A stretch of 64,000 nucleotides of DNA from Limosilactobacillus pulli (GCF_947381555.1 NZ_CANCWQ010000002.1:1-64000); one strand, 5' to 3'. Numbered from the stretch's first letter, positions 1 to 9,311 are shown. Numbers and translations are program-made. The notes: a model not told the origin generated them from the sequence alone.

Positions 1-85
1 CTTTTTGTTTTTTGTCACTTATGAGTCTGACTATGTTGGGCTTTTTTTGTTAAATATTACGAACTAGCAATTCGCATTCTTCTTT
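1..85. other. AT-rich end of window, no gene seen
   Basis: This short stretch lies downstream of the last eps gene seen here. It is AT-rich with several T runs. I see no open frame and no convincing terminator hairpin, so the eps transcript may continue beyond the window. Confidence 0.4.
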
Positions 86-937
86 TCAAAATTTATTTAT
101 TAAACGAAACTTTATAGAATAAAAAATTTTTCTTATTATAGTTAATCTTAAATTCCATAAATCATATAATTTTAAATTATGATTCAAAATAAATGTTTCT
201 TGCAAAATGTCTATTTTTTCTGAAGGATATCCTATTTTTTCTAAAATTTGTATTAGCTCTTTTTCCGAGCTAAACATAGCTTGACTATTGCTAGATAAAT
301 TACCAAGAAACGTTGTTTTGTGATAGTAAACAATTTCTTCATTAACAGCAAATCTAGCACCTTTATCATAAAGTAATAACCATAGTAATAGATCATCAGC
401 ACCATTTATTTTCATAATGGAATTAATCCAGTCAACAGGGATTATGTTTCTTCTAATCAAGCATTGTCCTGGAGACGTAATCATATTTACATATTCTAAT
501 AAAGTTTTTTCTTTTATTGCATCTACCATTGCTTTTCTATTTCTGAAGACTTTTTTTTTCTTATTGTTAAAATCTATATATAAATTACCAACTACTATAT
601 CCGCACTCTTTATTTTATTTAATTGTGAGATATAGTTATCAACAATAAGCTCGTCGTCTTGGTCTAAAAAAATAATATAATCACCCGTTGACTCTTTTAA
701 ACCATTTACACGTGACTGTTGTATTCCCAAGTTATGATGATTTTCAATTAATTTAAATATAATTTCATGGGGCATTTTAAAATTTAATATATCTCCTGGT
801 TTGTCATTTACACAAACAAGCTCAACTTCATAATCATATTTTTTTACATTAAAATTCAATTTTTTTGCATTTTCGATAATTGATTTAACAAATTTACTTC
901 CATTATATAATGGAGTAATAATTGATATTCTTTTCAT
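86..937 (-). CDS. GT2 family glycosyltransferase
   Basis: This 283-residue protein is a probable cytoplasmic-face transferase that adds one sugar to the lipid-linked exopolysaccharide repeat unit. The N-terminus (ISIITPLYNGS) is the nucleotide-sugar binding start of a GT-A fold. The metal-binding acidic motif DQDD is at about residues 92-95, inside FLDQDDE. It follows the Wzy polymerase gene by 9 bases in the same minus-strand operon. The gene is very AT-rich, unlike the rml and eps assembly genes, which points to a swappable serotype-like cassette. The sugar and acceptor cannot be told from sequence alone. Confidence 0.85.
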   Translation of the reverse strand: MKRISIITPLYNGSKFVKSIIENAKKLNFNVKKYDYEVELVCVNDKPGDILNFKMPHEIIFKLIENHHNLGIQQSRVNGLKESTGDYIIFLDQDDELIVDNYISQLNKIKSADIVVGNLYIDFNNKKKKVFRNRKAMVDAIKEKTLLEYVNMITSPGQCLIRRNIIPVDWINSIMKINGADDLLLWLLLYDKGARFAVNEEIVYYHKTTFLGNLSSNSQAMFSSEKELIQILEKIGYPSEKIDILQETFILNHNLKLYDLWNLRLTIIRKIFYSIKFRLINKF

Positions 938-946
938 TTTTAGTCT

Positions 947-2233
947 CTATTCACTAATTTTTGTTTTCGTTGTATAAAAGATTTTTTTCAATATGTATAT
1001 AGTAAAATAAATAATCGGCACTTCTATGAAACAAGCTAACATCCAAGAAGCTCTTCCATAATAAGCTGTTCTAAATATCTCAATAACAATTGGTATATAA
1101 AAATATCCCATATATTTTTTTGAACTATTATGTAATATCCATCCCATAATTATAAAAAATACAATGTTCATAATAACTGTGCCCACAAGGCCAAAATTCA
1201 TCATGGGCTCTGCAAAAAACAACTGTCCTCCCATCGTTTCCGGATAAAGAAAATGTAACATAGTCTCTGAAGAATAATTAGAATGTATACCAGGAATTAA
1301 TCTGTATAAATAATCCAAATAAGTTACTCCATTTACTTCCAACCCTTTTTTCCATAGATCTGTAGCACAGTTAAAAATATATGTTACATCACCAACAGTT
1401 CCTTGCGATAAAAAATTAACAAAAAAAGAAGAAATAGTAACCTTTGAATTTCCCATTCTAGTCAATCCTATATACATAGCAAGCAGTATAGTAATGATTA
1501 TTATTACATAAAAGATTTTTTTCATTTTCTTATAAGTTTTTTTATTTAAAGAAAATTTATAAAAATTTATTGATTTTAAAACTATATATGATAAATATCC
1601 TAATACTTCCACACGTTCAGCATGGCCAAAGCTCCAAAAAATATTAAATGCATAGAATACATAAAGAATCTTATGTTGAAAACTTTGTTCAACCGTTAGA
1701 CTACTTAAAACTAAAGAAAATAGTACTAAACCATACAAACTACTTAATCCTTGAGTTCTACGGGTTACTAGATTTGCGGTAAACGTTGGTAAAGATGGAA
1801 AAACTAAAACCATAAGTATCGAAGAAATCAATGACAGAAAAATTGCCAACCCTAAAGGAATTCCTAGATTTAATCTATATATATTTTTTTCATTTGAAAT
1901 AATTTTAGTAAATTCTAAAAAAAATAATTCTATTAATAAAAACGAAATCGTAGCAATAGAAAGTTCATCGAAATAAAAAGGCATATGTGTTCCTGCCCAT
2001 GATAAAGTGTTTCCTGTAACTCCAACCGTTTTTTGAATGACCCCCTCAAAAAAGGCATACCATAATAATACTGATAGTTCACTAAAAAAAGACCATCTTG
2101 CTAATTTTATTATTTTAAATAATAGAAAAGTAGCCAGTAATATTAATAAATATGGATCTTTTACAAAAACTATAAATATGCTTATTACAAGTAAGCTTAA
2201 GTATCGTAATATATTTAATTGGTTTTCTGCCAT
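947..2233 (-). CDS. wzy: Wzy-type EPS repeat-unit polymerase
   Basis: This 428-residue protein is almost wholly hydrophobic, with roughly ten or more membrane segments and one larger loop around residues 285-345. That layout is typical of O-antigen or EPS polymerases, which join lipid-linked repeat units on the outer face of the membrane. Sequence conservation in this family is poor, so the call rests on topology, length and position between glycosyltransferase genes. A start preceded by AGGTAAAAGAT is used. It is AT-rich like its neighbours. A Wzx flippase would have more segments and no large loop, so polymerase is preferred. Confidence 0.75.
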   Translation of the reverse strand: MAENQLNILRYLSLLVISIFIVFVKDPYLLILLATFLLFKIIKLARWSFFSELSVLLWYAFFEGVIQKTVGVTGNTLSWAGTHMPFYFDELSIATISFLLIELFFLEFTKIISNEKNIYRLNLGIPLGLAIFLSLISSILMVLVFPSLPTFTANLVTRRTQGLSSLYGLVLFSLVLSSLTVEQSFQHKILYVFYAFNIFWSFGHAERVEVLGYLSYIVLKSINFYKFSLNKKTYKKMKKIFYVIIIITILLAMYIGLTRMGNSKVTISSFFVNFLSQGTVGDVTYIFNCATDLWKKGLEVNGVTYLDYLYRLIPGIHSNYSSETMLHFLYPETMGGQLFFAEPMMNFGLVGTVIMNIVFFIIMGWILHNSSKKYMGYFYIPIVIEIFRTAYYGRASWMLACFIEVPIIYFTIYILKKIFYTTKTKISE

Positions 2234-2238
2234 ATCTT

Positions 2239-3339
2239 TTACCTATCATAAACATTATCAAGTAATCTAGCACTGTCTTTAATATCAAATTTGTTTTTTT
2301 TAAGGAAATTAATAGCATCTTCCCTTTTTTCACTAAAATATTTTTTTTCTATTAAAGTTTTCCATTCATTAATATCATTAACCGATAAGAAAAAACAATT
2401 TGGCGTTACCCTCACTTCTCTAGTTATATTTTTAGAAAGCAAACAAGGCAACCCATTTCCTTGTGCTTCTATAGCACTTACTGGTAATCCCTCAAATCTA
2501 GATGGTAATAAAAATATATCCATTGCGTTCAATAAATCTGAAACACTATCTGTCTTGCCATAAAAAATACAACTATCATACACGCCTAATTTTTTAGCAT
2601 ATTTTTCTACCCTATTTTTGTTTTCTCCATCCCCTACAAATAGCAATGTATATTTACTATCGGAATTAATTTCCTTTAATAGATCAATTAAAAAAAATGG
2701 ATTTTTTTGATATGAAAAATTCCCAATGGTACCTATTACTTTTGTCTTTAAATCTAAATTTAGACTATTACGTACACTTTTTCTTATCACTGGATTAAAA
2801 GCATACTTTTTTAAATCTATTCCATTGTTGACCATAACTACTTTGCTTTCATCATCAAACATCCATTTCGAAGCCAAATTAGAACATGTAAGAAATTCAT
2901 CTCCATAATTTTTCAAAAATGGTTTACATAATTTATGAAGAATTAGTTTTATATATTTATAATTACCATTAACCCCACTTGAATGAGAATGAATTATTAT
3001 CTTTCTTACACCAGCTTTTCTTGCTGATATGGCATATAACAATTCCTTATATGCCACATCGGCATTAATATGTATTATCTCATATGGATTTTTCTTCAAA
3101 AATCTATAAAAATGCCATGGTAGTAGCATATGACCTATAATTTTATGCTTTCGTAAATTATCCTCATATATTCTACTTCCCATTTTTTCAAGTTCATACG
3201 ATTTGGTAGAACGAATAAAACTTCCAGTCCAATAGTAATCAAAAATGTATTTACTTTTTAAATGTTTTTGCAGTTGGTACATTAATGAAAAAGCACCACC
3301 TGTACCATCTAAATTAACTTGTAATATTCTCTTTTTCAT
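2239..3339 (-). CDS. GT4 family glycosyltransferase (EpsF-like)
   Basis: The protein (366 residues from the chosen ATG) has a GT-B fold. The N-terminal domain opens ILQVNLDGTGGAFSLMYQL, and the C-terminal nucleotide-sugar domain has IGNFSYQKNP and the family motif EGLPVSAIEAQGNGLP around residues 285-300. It resembles EpsF-type transferases of lactic acid bacteria and probably adds a hexose during repeat-unit assembly. The frame is open to a GTG at 3348, but that GTG lies in the ribosome-site-like GGGTGAG, so ATG at 3339 is preferred. The start overlaps the end of the upstream GT2 gene by 26 bases, suggesting translational coupling. Confidence 0.85.
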   Translation of the reverse strand: MKKRILQVNLDGTGGAFSLMYQLQKHLKSKYIFDYYWTGSFIRSTKSYELEKMGSRIYEDNLRKHKIIGHMLLPWHFYRFLKKNPYEIIHINADVAYKELLYAISARKAGVRKIIIHSHSSGVNGNYKYIKLILHKLCKPFLKNYGDEFLTCSNLASKWMFDDESKVVMVNNGIDLKKYAFNPVIRKSVRNSLNLDLKTKVIGTIGNFSYQKNPFFLIDLLKEINSDSKYTLLFVGDGENKNRVEKYAKKLGVYDSCIFYGKTDSVSDLLNAMDIFLLPSRFEGLPVSAIEAQGNGLPCLLSKNITREVRVTPNCFFLSVNDINEWKTLIEKKYFSEKREDAINFLKKNKFDIKDSARLLDNVYDR

Positions 3340-4147
3340 GTTTCTCACCCAATTTATTTTTTATAGCATCCTGAACTCCCTCATAAAAAGACAATAAATA
3401 TTCTTTCTTATTATCAAATAGCAATATTATTTTTAACCACTTTATTACTAAATTTACATATAGATTTAAACTCCTATACCTTCTTGCCACCCACAGTAAA
3501 TTGCGAGCTTGATAGTAATATCTTAGGGGTGAAGCAACTCCATACTTTAATTTATACGGTCCTATATATTTTTCTTTAGTTATTGCAGGCTGATGCTCTA
3601 ATATAGCCCTGTTAATGCGTATTAACTCAAGCCCATATTTTTTCATGCGTAAAAAAAATTCCCAATCAACTACATCTATAAATAATCTTTCATCAAAATA
3701 TCCAATTTTTTTAAATACTTCAACGTTAAAAAGAGTCCCAGACTGCATAGATAAAGAGACTTTCTTTGTTCTATTATCTTTCTTAATTTGACAACGTCCA
3801 GTATTATATTGAGGAGTTAGCGCAAACGTTCGCTTATGCTCATTTATATAGTTTTGATATGTCAGTAAAAGTTCAGAGTTCAACTTACTATCTTGATCCA
3901 TAGTAATTATATAATCTACAGAATTTAAAATATCTTTAATACCAATATTTAGAGCATGTGCTATCCCCATATTTTTTAGCAGTGGTATATATGTAACACT
4001 CTCACTTAATATAGATTCAAATAATTTACTATTATTATTTGGTGAATTATCTATTAATACCAGTTTATATAGCTTTGGATATTTCTTAATGTTATTAACC
4101 ACTTGATAATTAGGTTTATATAAAACAATAATACAACCTATCTTCAC
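3314..4147 (-). CDS. GT2 family glycosyltransferase (rhamnosyltransferase-like)
   Basis: This 277-residue GT2 enzyme opens with IGCIIVLYKPN and carries the metal-binding motif DQDS at about residues 84-87. The middle section (GYFDERLFIDVVDWEFFLRMKKYG) matches the pattern of bacterial rhamnosyltransferases. With rmlACB just upstream, transfer of L-rhamnose from dTDP-rhamnose is a reasonable inference but not proven. Translation starts at GTG (4147) behind AGGAGATAAAAATA. It is the first gene of the AT-rich block and is separated from rmlB by 65 bases that hold a perfect 9-bp hairpin. Confidence 0.82.
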   Translation of the reverse strand: MKIGCIIVLYKPNYQVVNNIKKYPKLYKLVLIDNSPNNNSKLFESILSESVTYIPLLKNMGIAHALNIGIKDILNSVDYIITMDQDSKLNSELLLTYQNYINEHKRTFALTPQYNTGRCQIKKDNRTKKVSLSMQSGTLFNVEVFKKIGYFDERLFIDVVDWEFFLRMKKYGLELIRINRAILEHQPAITKEKYIGPYKLKYGVASPLRYYYQARNLLWVARRYRSLNLYVNLVIKWLKIILLFDNKKEYLLSFYEGVQDAIKNKLGEKHEKENITS

Positions 4148-4175
4148 TATTTTTATCTCCTAATAATATCTAAAT

Positions 4176-4197
4176 AAGCCAGACCATAGTCTGGCTT
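4176..4197. terminator. Hairpin between rmlB and the AT-rich glycosyltransferase block
   Basis: The arms AAGCCAGAC (4176-4184) and GTCTGGCTT (4189-4197) pair perfectly over 9 bp with a 4-base loop. On the minus strand only a short TTATTT follows, so termination inside the operon would be partial. On the plus strand it is followed by TTTAAA. It sits exactly at the base-composition boundary. Confidence 0.5.
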
Positions 4198-4212
4198 TTA
4201 AACATTTTATTT

Positions 4213-5253
4213 TTATTGACCATTTTTAGCGTACTTGGCTTCCACAGCGGCTTTTTCCGCTTCCCACCAATCACGGTGTTCGGTATACCACTTGATCGTG
4301 TCCTTCAAGCCTTCACGGAAGTCCGTATACTTAGGTTCCCAACCCAGCTCTGTCCGCAACTTAGTAGCGTCAATTGCATAGCGCAGATCATGACCAGGAC
4401 GGTCCTTAACGTGATCATAGGCATCTTTAGGTTGATCCATCATTTCCAGAATCAGCTCCAGAACCTCTTTATTGTTCTTTTCGCCATTGGCACCAATCAA
4501 GTACGTCTCGCCAATCTTGCCCTTGGTCAAAATCGTCCAAACCGCCCGTGAATGATCATTGGTATGAATCCAGTCACGCACGTTCTTCCCTGAGCCATAA
4601 AGCTTTGGCCGAATGCCACTCAAGATATTGGTAATCTGCCGTGGAATAAACTTTTCAATATGTTGGTAAGGACCGTAGTTGTTCGAACAATTGGAAATAG
4701 TCGCCTTCAGTCCAAATGAACGAACCCATGCCCGTACCAACAGGTCGGAGCTGGCCTTTGATGATGAGTAAGGACTAGATGGTCGGTATGGAGAATCCGG
4801 CGTGAACTTTTCGCCAGGCCCCTCACCATGACCTGGCAAGTCTTCACGCAGTGGCAGATCACCATAAACCTCATCCGTAGAAATATGGTGGAACCGCACG
4901 TCATACTTGCGGCAGGCTTGAATCAGCGTGTAGGTACCGACAATATTGGTTTGAATAAATGGATCCGGATTCTGCAACGAATTGTCATTATGGCTTTCAG
5001 CCGCGTAGTGAACCACGGCATCAGCTTTTGAAACCAACTGATCAACCAGTTCTTTGTCACAGATGTCGCCGACTACCAGTTCCACACGATCAGTTGGCAG
5101 TCCCGCCAGATTGGCCTTATTGCCGGCATAAGTCAGCTTGTCCAATACCGTGATGTGTTCTACTTCCGGATGGTTGTTAACGACGTAGTGAACGAAGTTG
5201 GAGCCAATAAAACCACAGCCACCCGTTACGATAATATTCTTAAATTCTGTCAT
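4213..5253 (-). CDS. rmlB: dTDP-glucose 4,6-dehydratase
   Basis: This 346-residue short-chain dehydrogenase/reductase converts dTDP-glucose to dTDP-4-keto-6-deoxyglucose, step two of dTDP-L-rhamnose synthesis. The NAD-binding motif GGCGFIGSNF is at residues 11-20, and the catalytic YSSSK of the YxxxK type is near residue 160. Length is normal for RmlB. It ends the rmlA-rmlC-rmlB run, with 11 bases after rmlC. Base composition is like the core chromosome and unlike the AT-rich genes on either side of the rml block. The fourth enzyme, RmlD, is not in the window. Confidence 0.96.
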   Translation of the reverse strand: MTEFKNIIVTGGCGFIGSNFVHYVVNNHPEVEHITVLDKLTYAGNKANLAGLPTDRVELVVGDICDKELVDQLVSKADAVVHYAAESHNDNSLQNPDPFIQTNIVGTYTLIQACRKYDVRFHHISTDEVYGDLPLREDLPGHGEGPGEKFTPDSPYRPSSPYSSSKASSDLLVRAWVRSFGLKATISNCSNNYGPYQHIEKFIPRQITNILSGIRPKLYGSGKNVRDWIHTNDHSRAVWTILTKGKIGETYLIGANGEKNNKEVLELILEMMDQPKDAYDHVKDRPGHDLRYAIDATKLRTELGWEPKYTDFREGLKDTIKWYTEHRDWWEAEKAAVEAKYAKNGQ

Positions 5254-5264
5254 ACTTGCATCTC

Positions 5265-5846
5265 CTAGATTTCACCGTAGACAAACGGATTGTCCTTTTC
5301 GAATTCCGTCAGGGTTGGCTGCTTGGCATCTTTTTCAGAAGTAATCGCCTTGTCAAATTCGATTGGCCAGTCAATGTTGAGTTCAGGCGTCTTAAACGAG
5401 ATCCCGCCATCAGCTTCAGCATCATAGTAGTTGTCGCATTTGTAGACAAAGTTGACATTGTCAGTCAGCGTCAGAAAGCCATGCGCAAAACCGCGTGGTA
5501 CCAACAGCTGACGATGGTTGCTGGCGGAAAGAATGTAGCCTTCCCACTGCTTGTACGTTGGTGAACCCTTCCGCAGATCAACAATGACATCCAAAACCGC
5601 GCCGGTAACCACGCGAATCAATTTGGTTTGCGCGGCCTGACCACGCTGAAAGTGCAAGCCGCGTAAAACACCGGCTTGGGTGGACAGCGACTGGTTATCC
5701 TGGACAAAGTCAAAATCAATGCCAGCAGCTTTAAAGTCACGATCGGAGTAGGTTTCCTCAAAGAAGCCACGATGATCGCCAAAGACGGCTGGTGTGATAA
5801 TCTTAACGTCTTGTAATTTTGTCGTTTGAACGTTTAATTTACCCAT
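5265..5846 (-). CDS. rmlC: dTDP-4-dehydrorhamnose 3,5-epimerase
   Basis: The 193-residue protein has the RmlC cupin fold: FGDHRGFFEETY, then VLRGLHFQRGQAAQTKLIRVVTG with the active-site His, and LVPRGFAHGFLTL. It epimerises dTDP-4-keto-6-deoxyglucose at C3 and C5 in the rhamnose pathway. It lies 2 bases after rmlA and 11 before rmlB, so the three genes should be cotranscribed. Confidence 0.95.
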   Translation of the reverse strand: MGKLNVQTTKLQDVKIITPAVFGDHRGFFEETYSDRDFKAAGIDFDFVQDNQSLSTQAGVLRGLHFQRGQAAQTKLIRVVTGAVLDVIVDLRKGSPTYKQWEGYILSASNHRQLLVPRGFAHGFLTLTDNVNFVYKCDNYYDAEADGGISFKTPELNIDWPIEFDKAITSEKDAKQPTLTEFEKDNPFVYGEI

Positions 5847-5848
5847 AA

Positions 5849-6718
5849 TTATTTCTCCTCTGCCAAACGCAATAAGTACTGACCATAATCATTTTTCTTT
5901 AATGGCTGTGCCAGTTTAATCAATTCATCCTTATTTATGTATCCCATCCGGTAGGCAATTTCTTCAATTGCAGCAACCTTCAGATTTTGCCGTTTCTCAA
6001 TCGTGGCTATAAAGTTGGCTGCTTCAAGCATTGAGTCGTGCGTGCCAGTATCGAGCCAGGCATAACCGCGACCCATCAACTGCACGTCCAACTGACCACG
6101 TTTTAAGTACTCTTTATTGACGTCAGTGATTTCTAATTCGCCCCGTGCCGACGGCTGAATATGCTTGGCAATCTCAACGACATCATTATCATAGAAGTAA
6201 AGCCCAGTTACCGCGTAGTTGCTCTTAGGCTGTTTTGGCTTTTCTTCCAATGAGAGGGCATGCATATTTTCATCAAACTCAACGACGCCAAAGCGTTCTG
6301 GATCATTGACATGGTAGCCAAACACTGTTGCTCCGTTTTCTTTTTGTGCGGCATTTTGAACTAGTGTTGAAAGTCCCGAGCCGTAGTAGATGTTGTCGCC
6401 TAAAACGAGGGCAACTGAATCATTACCGATAAAATCTTCACCTAAAATAAATGCTTCGGCCAAACCATTGGGATGTTCCTGTACTTGATAGGAAAAGTTC
6501 ATTCCGATTTTTGAACCGTCTCCTAATAGTTCTTCAAACAGTGGCAAATATTCTGGCGTTGAAATTACCAAAACATCACGAATCCCTGCCAGCATCAAAG
6601 TTGACAATGGATAATAAATCATTGGCTTATCATAAACCGGAATCAATTGTTTAGAAATACCACGTGTAATTGGGTAGAGCCGTGTTCCGCTACCCCCGGC
6701 TAAAATAATACCTTTCAT
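5849..6718 (-). CDS. rmlA: Glucose-1-phosphate thymidylyltransferase
   Basis: This 289-residue nucleotidyltransferase makes dTDP-glucose from glucose-1-phosphate and dTTP, the entry step to dTDP-rhamnose. The signature GGSGTRLYPITRGISKQL is at residues 8-25, followed by PVYDKPMIYYPLS, and the length fits the RmlA family. It follows the AT-rich GT8 gene, so the rml block seems to have been interrupted upstream by that cassette. Confidence 0.97.
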   Translation of the reverse strand: MKGIILAGGSGTRLYPITRGISKQLIPVYDKPMIYYPLSTLMLAGIRDVLVISTPEYLPLFEELLGDGSKIGMNFSYQVQEHPNGLAEAFILGEDFIGNDSVALVLGDNIYYGSGLSTLVQNAAQKENGATVFGYHVNDPERFGVVEFDENMHALSLEEKPKQPKSNYAVTGLYFYDNDVVEIAKHIQPSARGELEITDVNKEYLKRGQLDVQLMGRGYAWLDTGTHDSMLEAANFIATIEKRQNLKVAAIEEIAYRMGYINKDELIKLAQPLKKNDYGQYLLRLAEEK

Positions 6719-6741
6719 TAATTTATGTATTCTCCTAACTC

Positions 6742-7755
6742 CTAATATTTAAATCTATTTAATATTGGCCTTACATACGCTTGTAAAAAACCAAATACTT
6801 CTAGAGATAACCATTTAGGAAACTTATAAAATAATTTGTAAGCCAATCTTAAATAAGCAGGTTTTCTTTCACTTAATAAAGATTTATTTTTCCATGGACT
6901 AATATTTTTATATTTTATCCATTCTGAAGCTCTAGGATGATTAGATTTTTCAAACCATGGACGTATAATATTAAAACCACTAGTAAAATGTATAATATTT
7001 GGATTGTTTACTGCATCCATAATTTCATCTTTAGTATAGTAGTCTACGGGTTTTCTGTATTTTATTAAATCTTCGTACTCCATTTCAAACATCAGTGATA
7101 GAGCATTAAAATTCGGTCTTAAAATTTTAGTTTTATCTGATAAAATTGCATTCAAAACACCCTGATCACCTTGTTGAACCCTACCTTTTTTCGAAGTAAT
7201 AAATTTTAATAGTTGTTCCTCAACATTAAAATTTCGCCACTTCTCCAAGTCAATTAACATAACGCCCGAATTAAACATTAATGCATCTTTTTTTAAATTT
7301 ATATTATTCCGATATAACTTACTAAATGCATCCTTAAGTGCCGCAATAATATTGCCTTCTAAATCTAAGTTCCATAATCTTTTTAATGAAGAAACAACAA
7401 GGGTATCACAATCTAAATAAAGCACACGCTTAGTATCTCTAGAATATATATCTTTCAAAAATAATCTTGAATATTGAGATAAAGATCCACGATCTGTCTT
7501 TACAGATATTGATAACCTATTCTCAATATTAACGGCAGGTATCCATCTTGGATTACGACGATTGTACCTTCTGCAAATATCCTCTATTCTTTTTTTATCA
7601 CTCCTTGTAATGCCTGAATCCAATATTGTCAGATTAATTTCTTCTGCATCTTTATTATTTTCAAAAAGCGAGATAATACTGGTCCCCATAATTGGTGTAA
7701 ATAGATTATCTGCTGCATAAATCACTTCATACTTATCTTTATGAAATTGTTGCAT
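6742..7755 (-). CDS. GT8 family glycosyltransferase
   Basis: This 337-residue protein is a retaining GT8 transferase, related to LPS galactosyl/glucosyltransferases and glycogenin. The N-terminus VIYAADNLFTPIMGTSI fits the family, the DxD metal motif is DCD at about residues 115-117 (RVLYLDCDTLVV), and a late HFTSGFNIIRPW supplies the C-terminal His-containing motif. It probably adds the second or a branch sugar to the EPS unit. The gene is AT-rich and lies between two genes of ordinary composition (priming transferase and rmlA), so it looks like an inserted cassette. Confidence 0.85.
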   Translation of the reverse strand: MQQFHKDKYEVIYAADNLFTPIMGTSIISLFENNKDAEEINLTILDSGITRSDKKRIEDICRRYNRRNPRWIPAVNIENRLSISVKTDRGSLSQYSRLFLKDIYSRDTKRVLYLDCDTLVVSSLKRLWNLDLEGNIIAALKDAFSKLYRNNINLKKDALMFNSGVMLIDLEKWRNFNVEEQLLKFITSKKGRVQQGDQGVLNAILSDKTKILRPNFNALSLMFEMEYEDLIKYRKPVDYYTKDEIMDAVNNPNIIHFTSGFNIIRPWFEKSNHPRASEWIKYKNISPWKNKSLLSERKPAYLRLAYKLFYKFPKWLSLEVFGFLQAYVRPILNRFKY

Positions 7756-7772
7756 TACTTTTATTCCTTAGA

Positions 7773-8429
7773 CTAAAACGCACTGTTTGGCTTAATCATT
7801 ATCCACACTGTTTTTAATATAATATAAAAATCAATCCAAATATTCATCTTATTTATGTATCGAATGTCCAAATATACCATTTCATCAAAATTAGAATCAT
7901 TGCGGATCGTAGCTTGCCAAAGTCCCGTACAGCCGGGCGTAACCAACAGCCGCTGCTTGTCGTAATCAGTATATTCGGCGACCTCGCTTGGCAGCGGCGG
8001 CCGTGGTCCAACCAGACTCATATCCCCCAAGAGTACGTTTACCAATTGTGGCAGTTCGTCCAAGCTGTATTTGCGAATCCACTTACCAGTCTTGGTAACT
8101 CGTGGATCTTCCTTCATTTTAAACATCGCGCCTTCAACCTCATTTTGGTCGAGCAGCTGCTGCTTAATCTGATCGGCATTCTGCACCATTGAACGAAACT
8201 TGTACATTTTAAACGGCTTTTCGTTTTTCCCAAGCCGCGTCTGTGAGTAAATTACCGGACCACCATCTTCAAGCTTGATCCGTACTGCAATCACCAAAAA
8301 CAATGGCGAAAGCAGCAGTAAGGCAAGCAAGCTGGCAATCATATCAAAGTTGCGCTTGAAGACTGGATAAAACAGCTGCTTTTTTACGCGCTGCTGATTG
8401 ACGTATGGTTTAGTTTTTGTTGCCATCAT
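7773..8429 (-). CDS. epsE: Undecaprenyl-phosphate sugar-phosphate transferase (EPS priming enzyme)
   Basis: A polyprenyl sugar-phosphotransferase of the WbaP/EpsE type. One N-terminal membrane segment (about residues 28-48) precedes the catalytic domain with KLEDGGPVIYSQTRLGKN, FKMYKFRSM and LDELPQLVNVLLGDMSLVGPRPPL. It moves a hexose-1-phosphate to undecaprenyl phosphate and so starts each EPS repeat unit at the membrane. The frame opens GTG-ATG-ATG; ATG at 8429 is best placed behind GGAGGAGGAATC. It is the last gene of the conserved eps head before variable genes start. Confidence 0.92.
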   Translation of the reverse strand: MMATKTKPYVNQQRVKKQLFYPVFKRNFDMIASLLALLLLSPLFLVIAVRIKLEDGGPVIYSQTRLGKNEKPFKMYKFRSMVQNADQIKQQLLDQNEVEGAMFKMKEDPRVTKTGKWIRKYSLDELPQLVNVLLGDMSLVGPRPPLPSEVAEYTDYDKQRLLVTPGCTGLWQATIRNDSNFDEMVYLDIRYINKMNIWIDFYIILKTVWIMIKPNSAF

Positions 8430-8510
8430 CACACGATTCCTCCTCCCTTAATCATCCTCTATAGTCGAAAAGCGGGGCGAGGTTACCCCCCCCTCGCCTA
8501 ATTTTCTTAA

Positions 8511-9281
8511 CTAAAAGAACCAAAAACGTTTCTTTTTAGGCAGTGGCTGCCAATCTAAATTAACCTGATCCCCATTAATAATGTCGCGCGCGTTTTGTTC
8601 ATATGTATCGGCCAGCTCAGCGCCAAATTCGCCACGCAGTTTCTTCAGCGCTTCGCTGAGCTCATATTCGCGATGACTCAAGGCATGCGCGTCAGAGGCA
8701 AAGATGGCTCCCTGCCCGGCCTTGATCATGCTGGTCGTCACCTTTTCAATCTTTTTGCCGAACCGACCCAGATAGCTGCTGGACGTCAATTGGGTCAGAC
8801 ATCCCTGTTCCAAGAATGGCTGCAGTCTTTCCGGATGTTCCAGCAGCTCGGCGTTTCGTTCGGGGTGGACGATAATCGGCACGATACCTTGCTGCCGCAG
8901 CTTAAAAACCATTTCCTTCGCGTACTGTGGCACTTCTTGGCTGGGAAACTCCAGCAGCATGTAGCGCCCGCCTTCATCCGCGAACAAAATATCGTCCTTA
9001 CGCAAGGCTTCCAACAGCTCGCCATTAATCCGAACTTCTTGCCCCGGAAAAACCGTTAATGGAATCGCGTTTTCCTTTAAGGTTTGTTGAAAGTCCGCCG
9101 TCAGCTGCAATACATCGGCTTTATGATTGAGATAGTGCCCATTCATATGGTGCGGCGTCAATAATGCGTGCGTTACGCCATCATTAACCGCGTCTTGGGC
9201 CAGTTTTAAAGAAGTCGCGAGGTCCGGTGAACCATCATCCACGCCTGGCAACAAGTGACAATGCAGATCGATTAAAACCAT
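8511..9281 (-). CDS. wzb: CpsB/Wzb-type PHP-family protein-tyrosine phosphatase
   Basis: This 256-residue protein has the PHP metal-dependent fold: DLHCHLLPGVDDGS at residues 5-18 gives the first metal ligands, with later metal motifs LTPHHMNG, VHPERN and SDAHAL. CpsB-type phosphatases remove phosphate from the tyrosine tail of the Wze kinase and so tune chain length and amount of EPS. The gene sits 30 bases after wze in the standard wzz-wze-wzb order. Confidence 0.93.
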   Translation of the reverse strand: MVLIDLHCHLLPGVDDGSPDLATSLKLAQDAVNDGVTHALLTPHHMNGHYLNHKADVLQLTADFQQTLKENAIPLTVFPGQEVRINGELLEALRKDDILFADEGGRYMLLEFPSQEVPQYAKEMVFKLRQQGIVPIIVHPERNAELLEHPERLQPFLEQGCLTQLTSSSYLGRFGKKIEKVTTSMIKAGQGAIFASDAHALSHREYELSEALKKLRGEFGAELADTYEQNARDIINGDQVNLDWQPLPKKKRFWFF

Positions 9282-9311
9282 CCTGATTCACCCTTCCTGC
9301 TTTTAATACGA

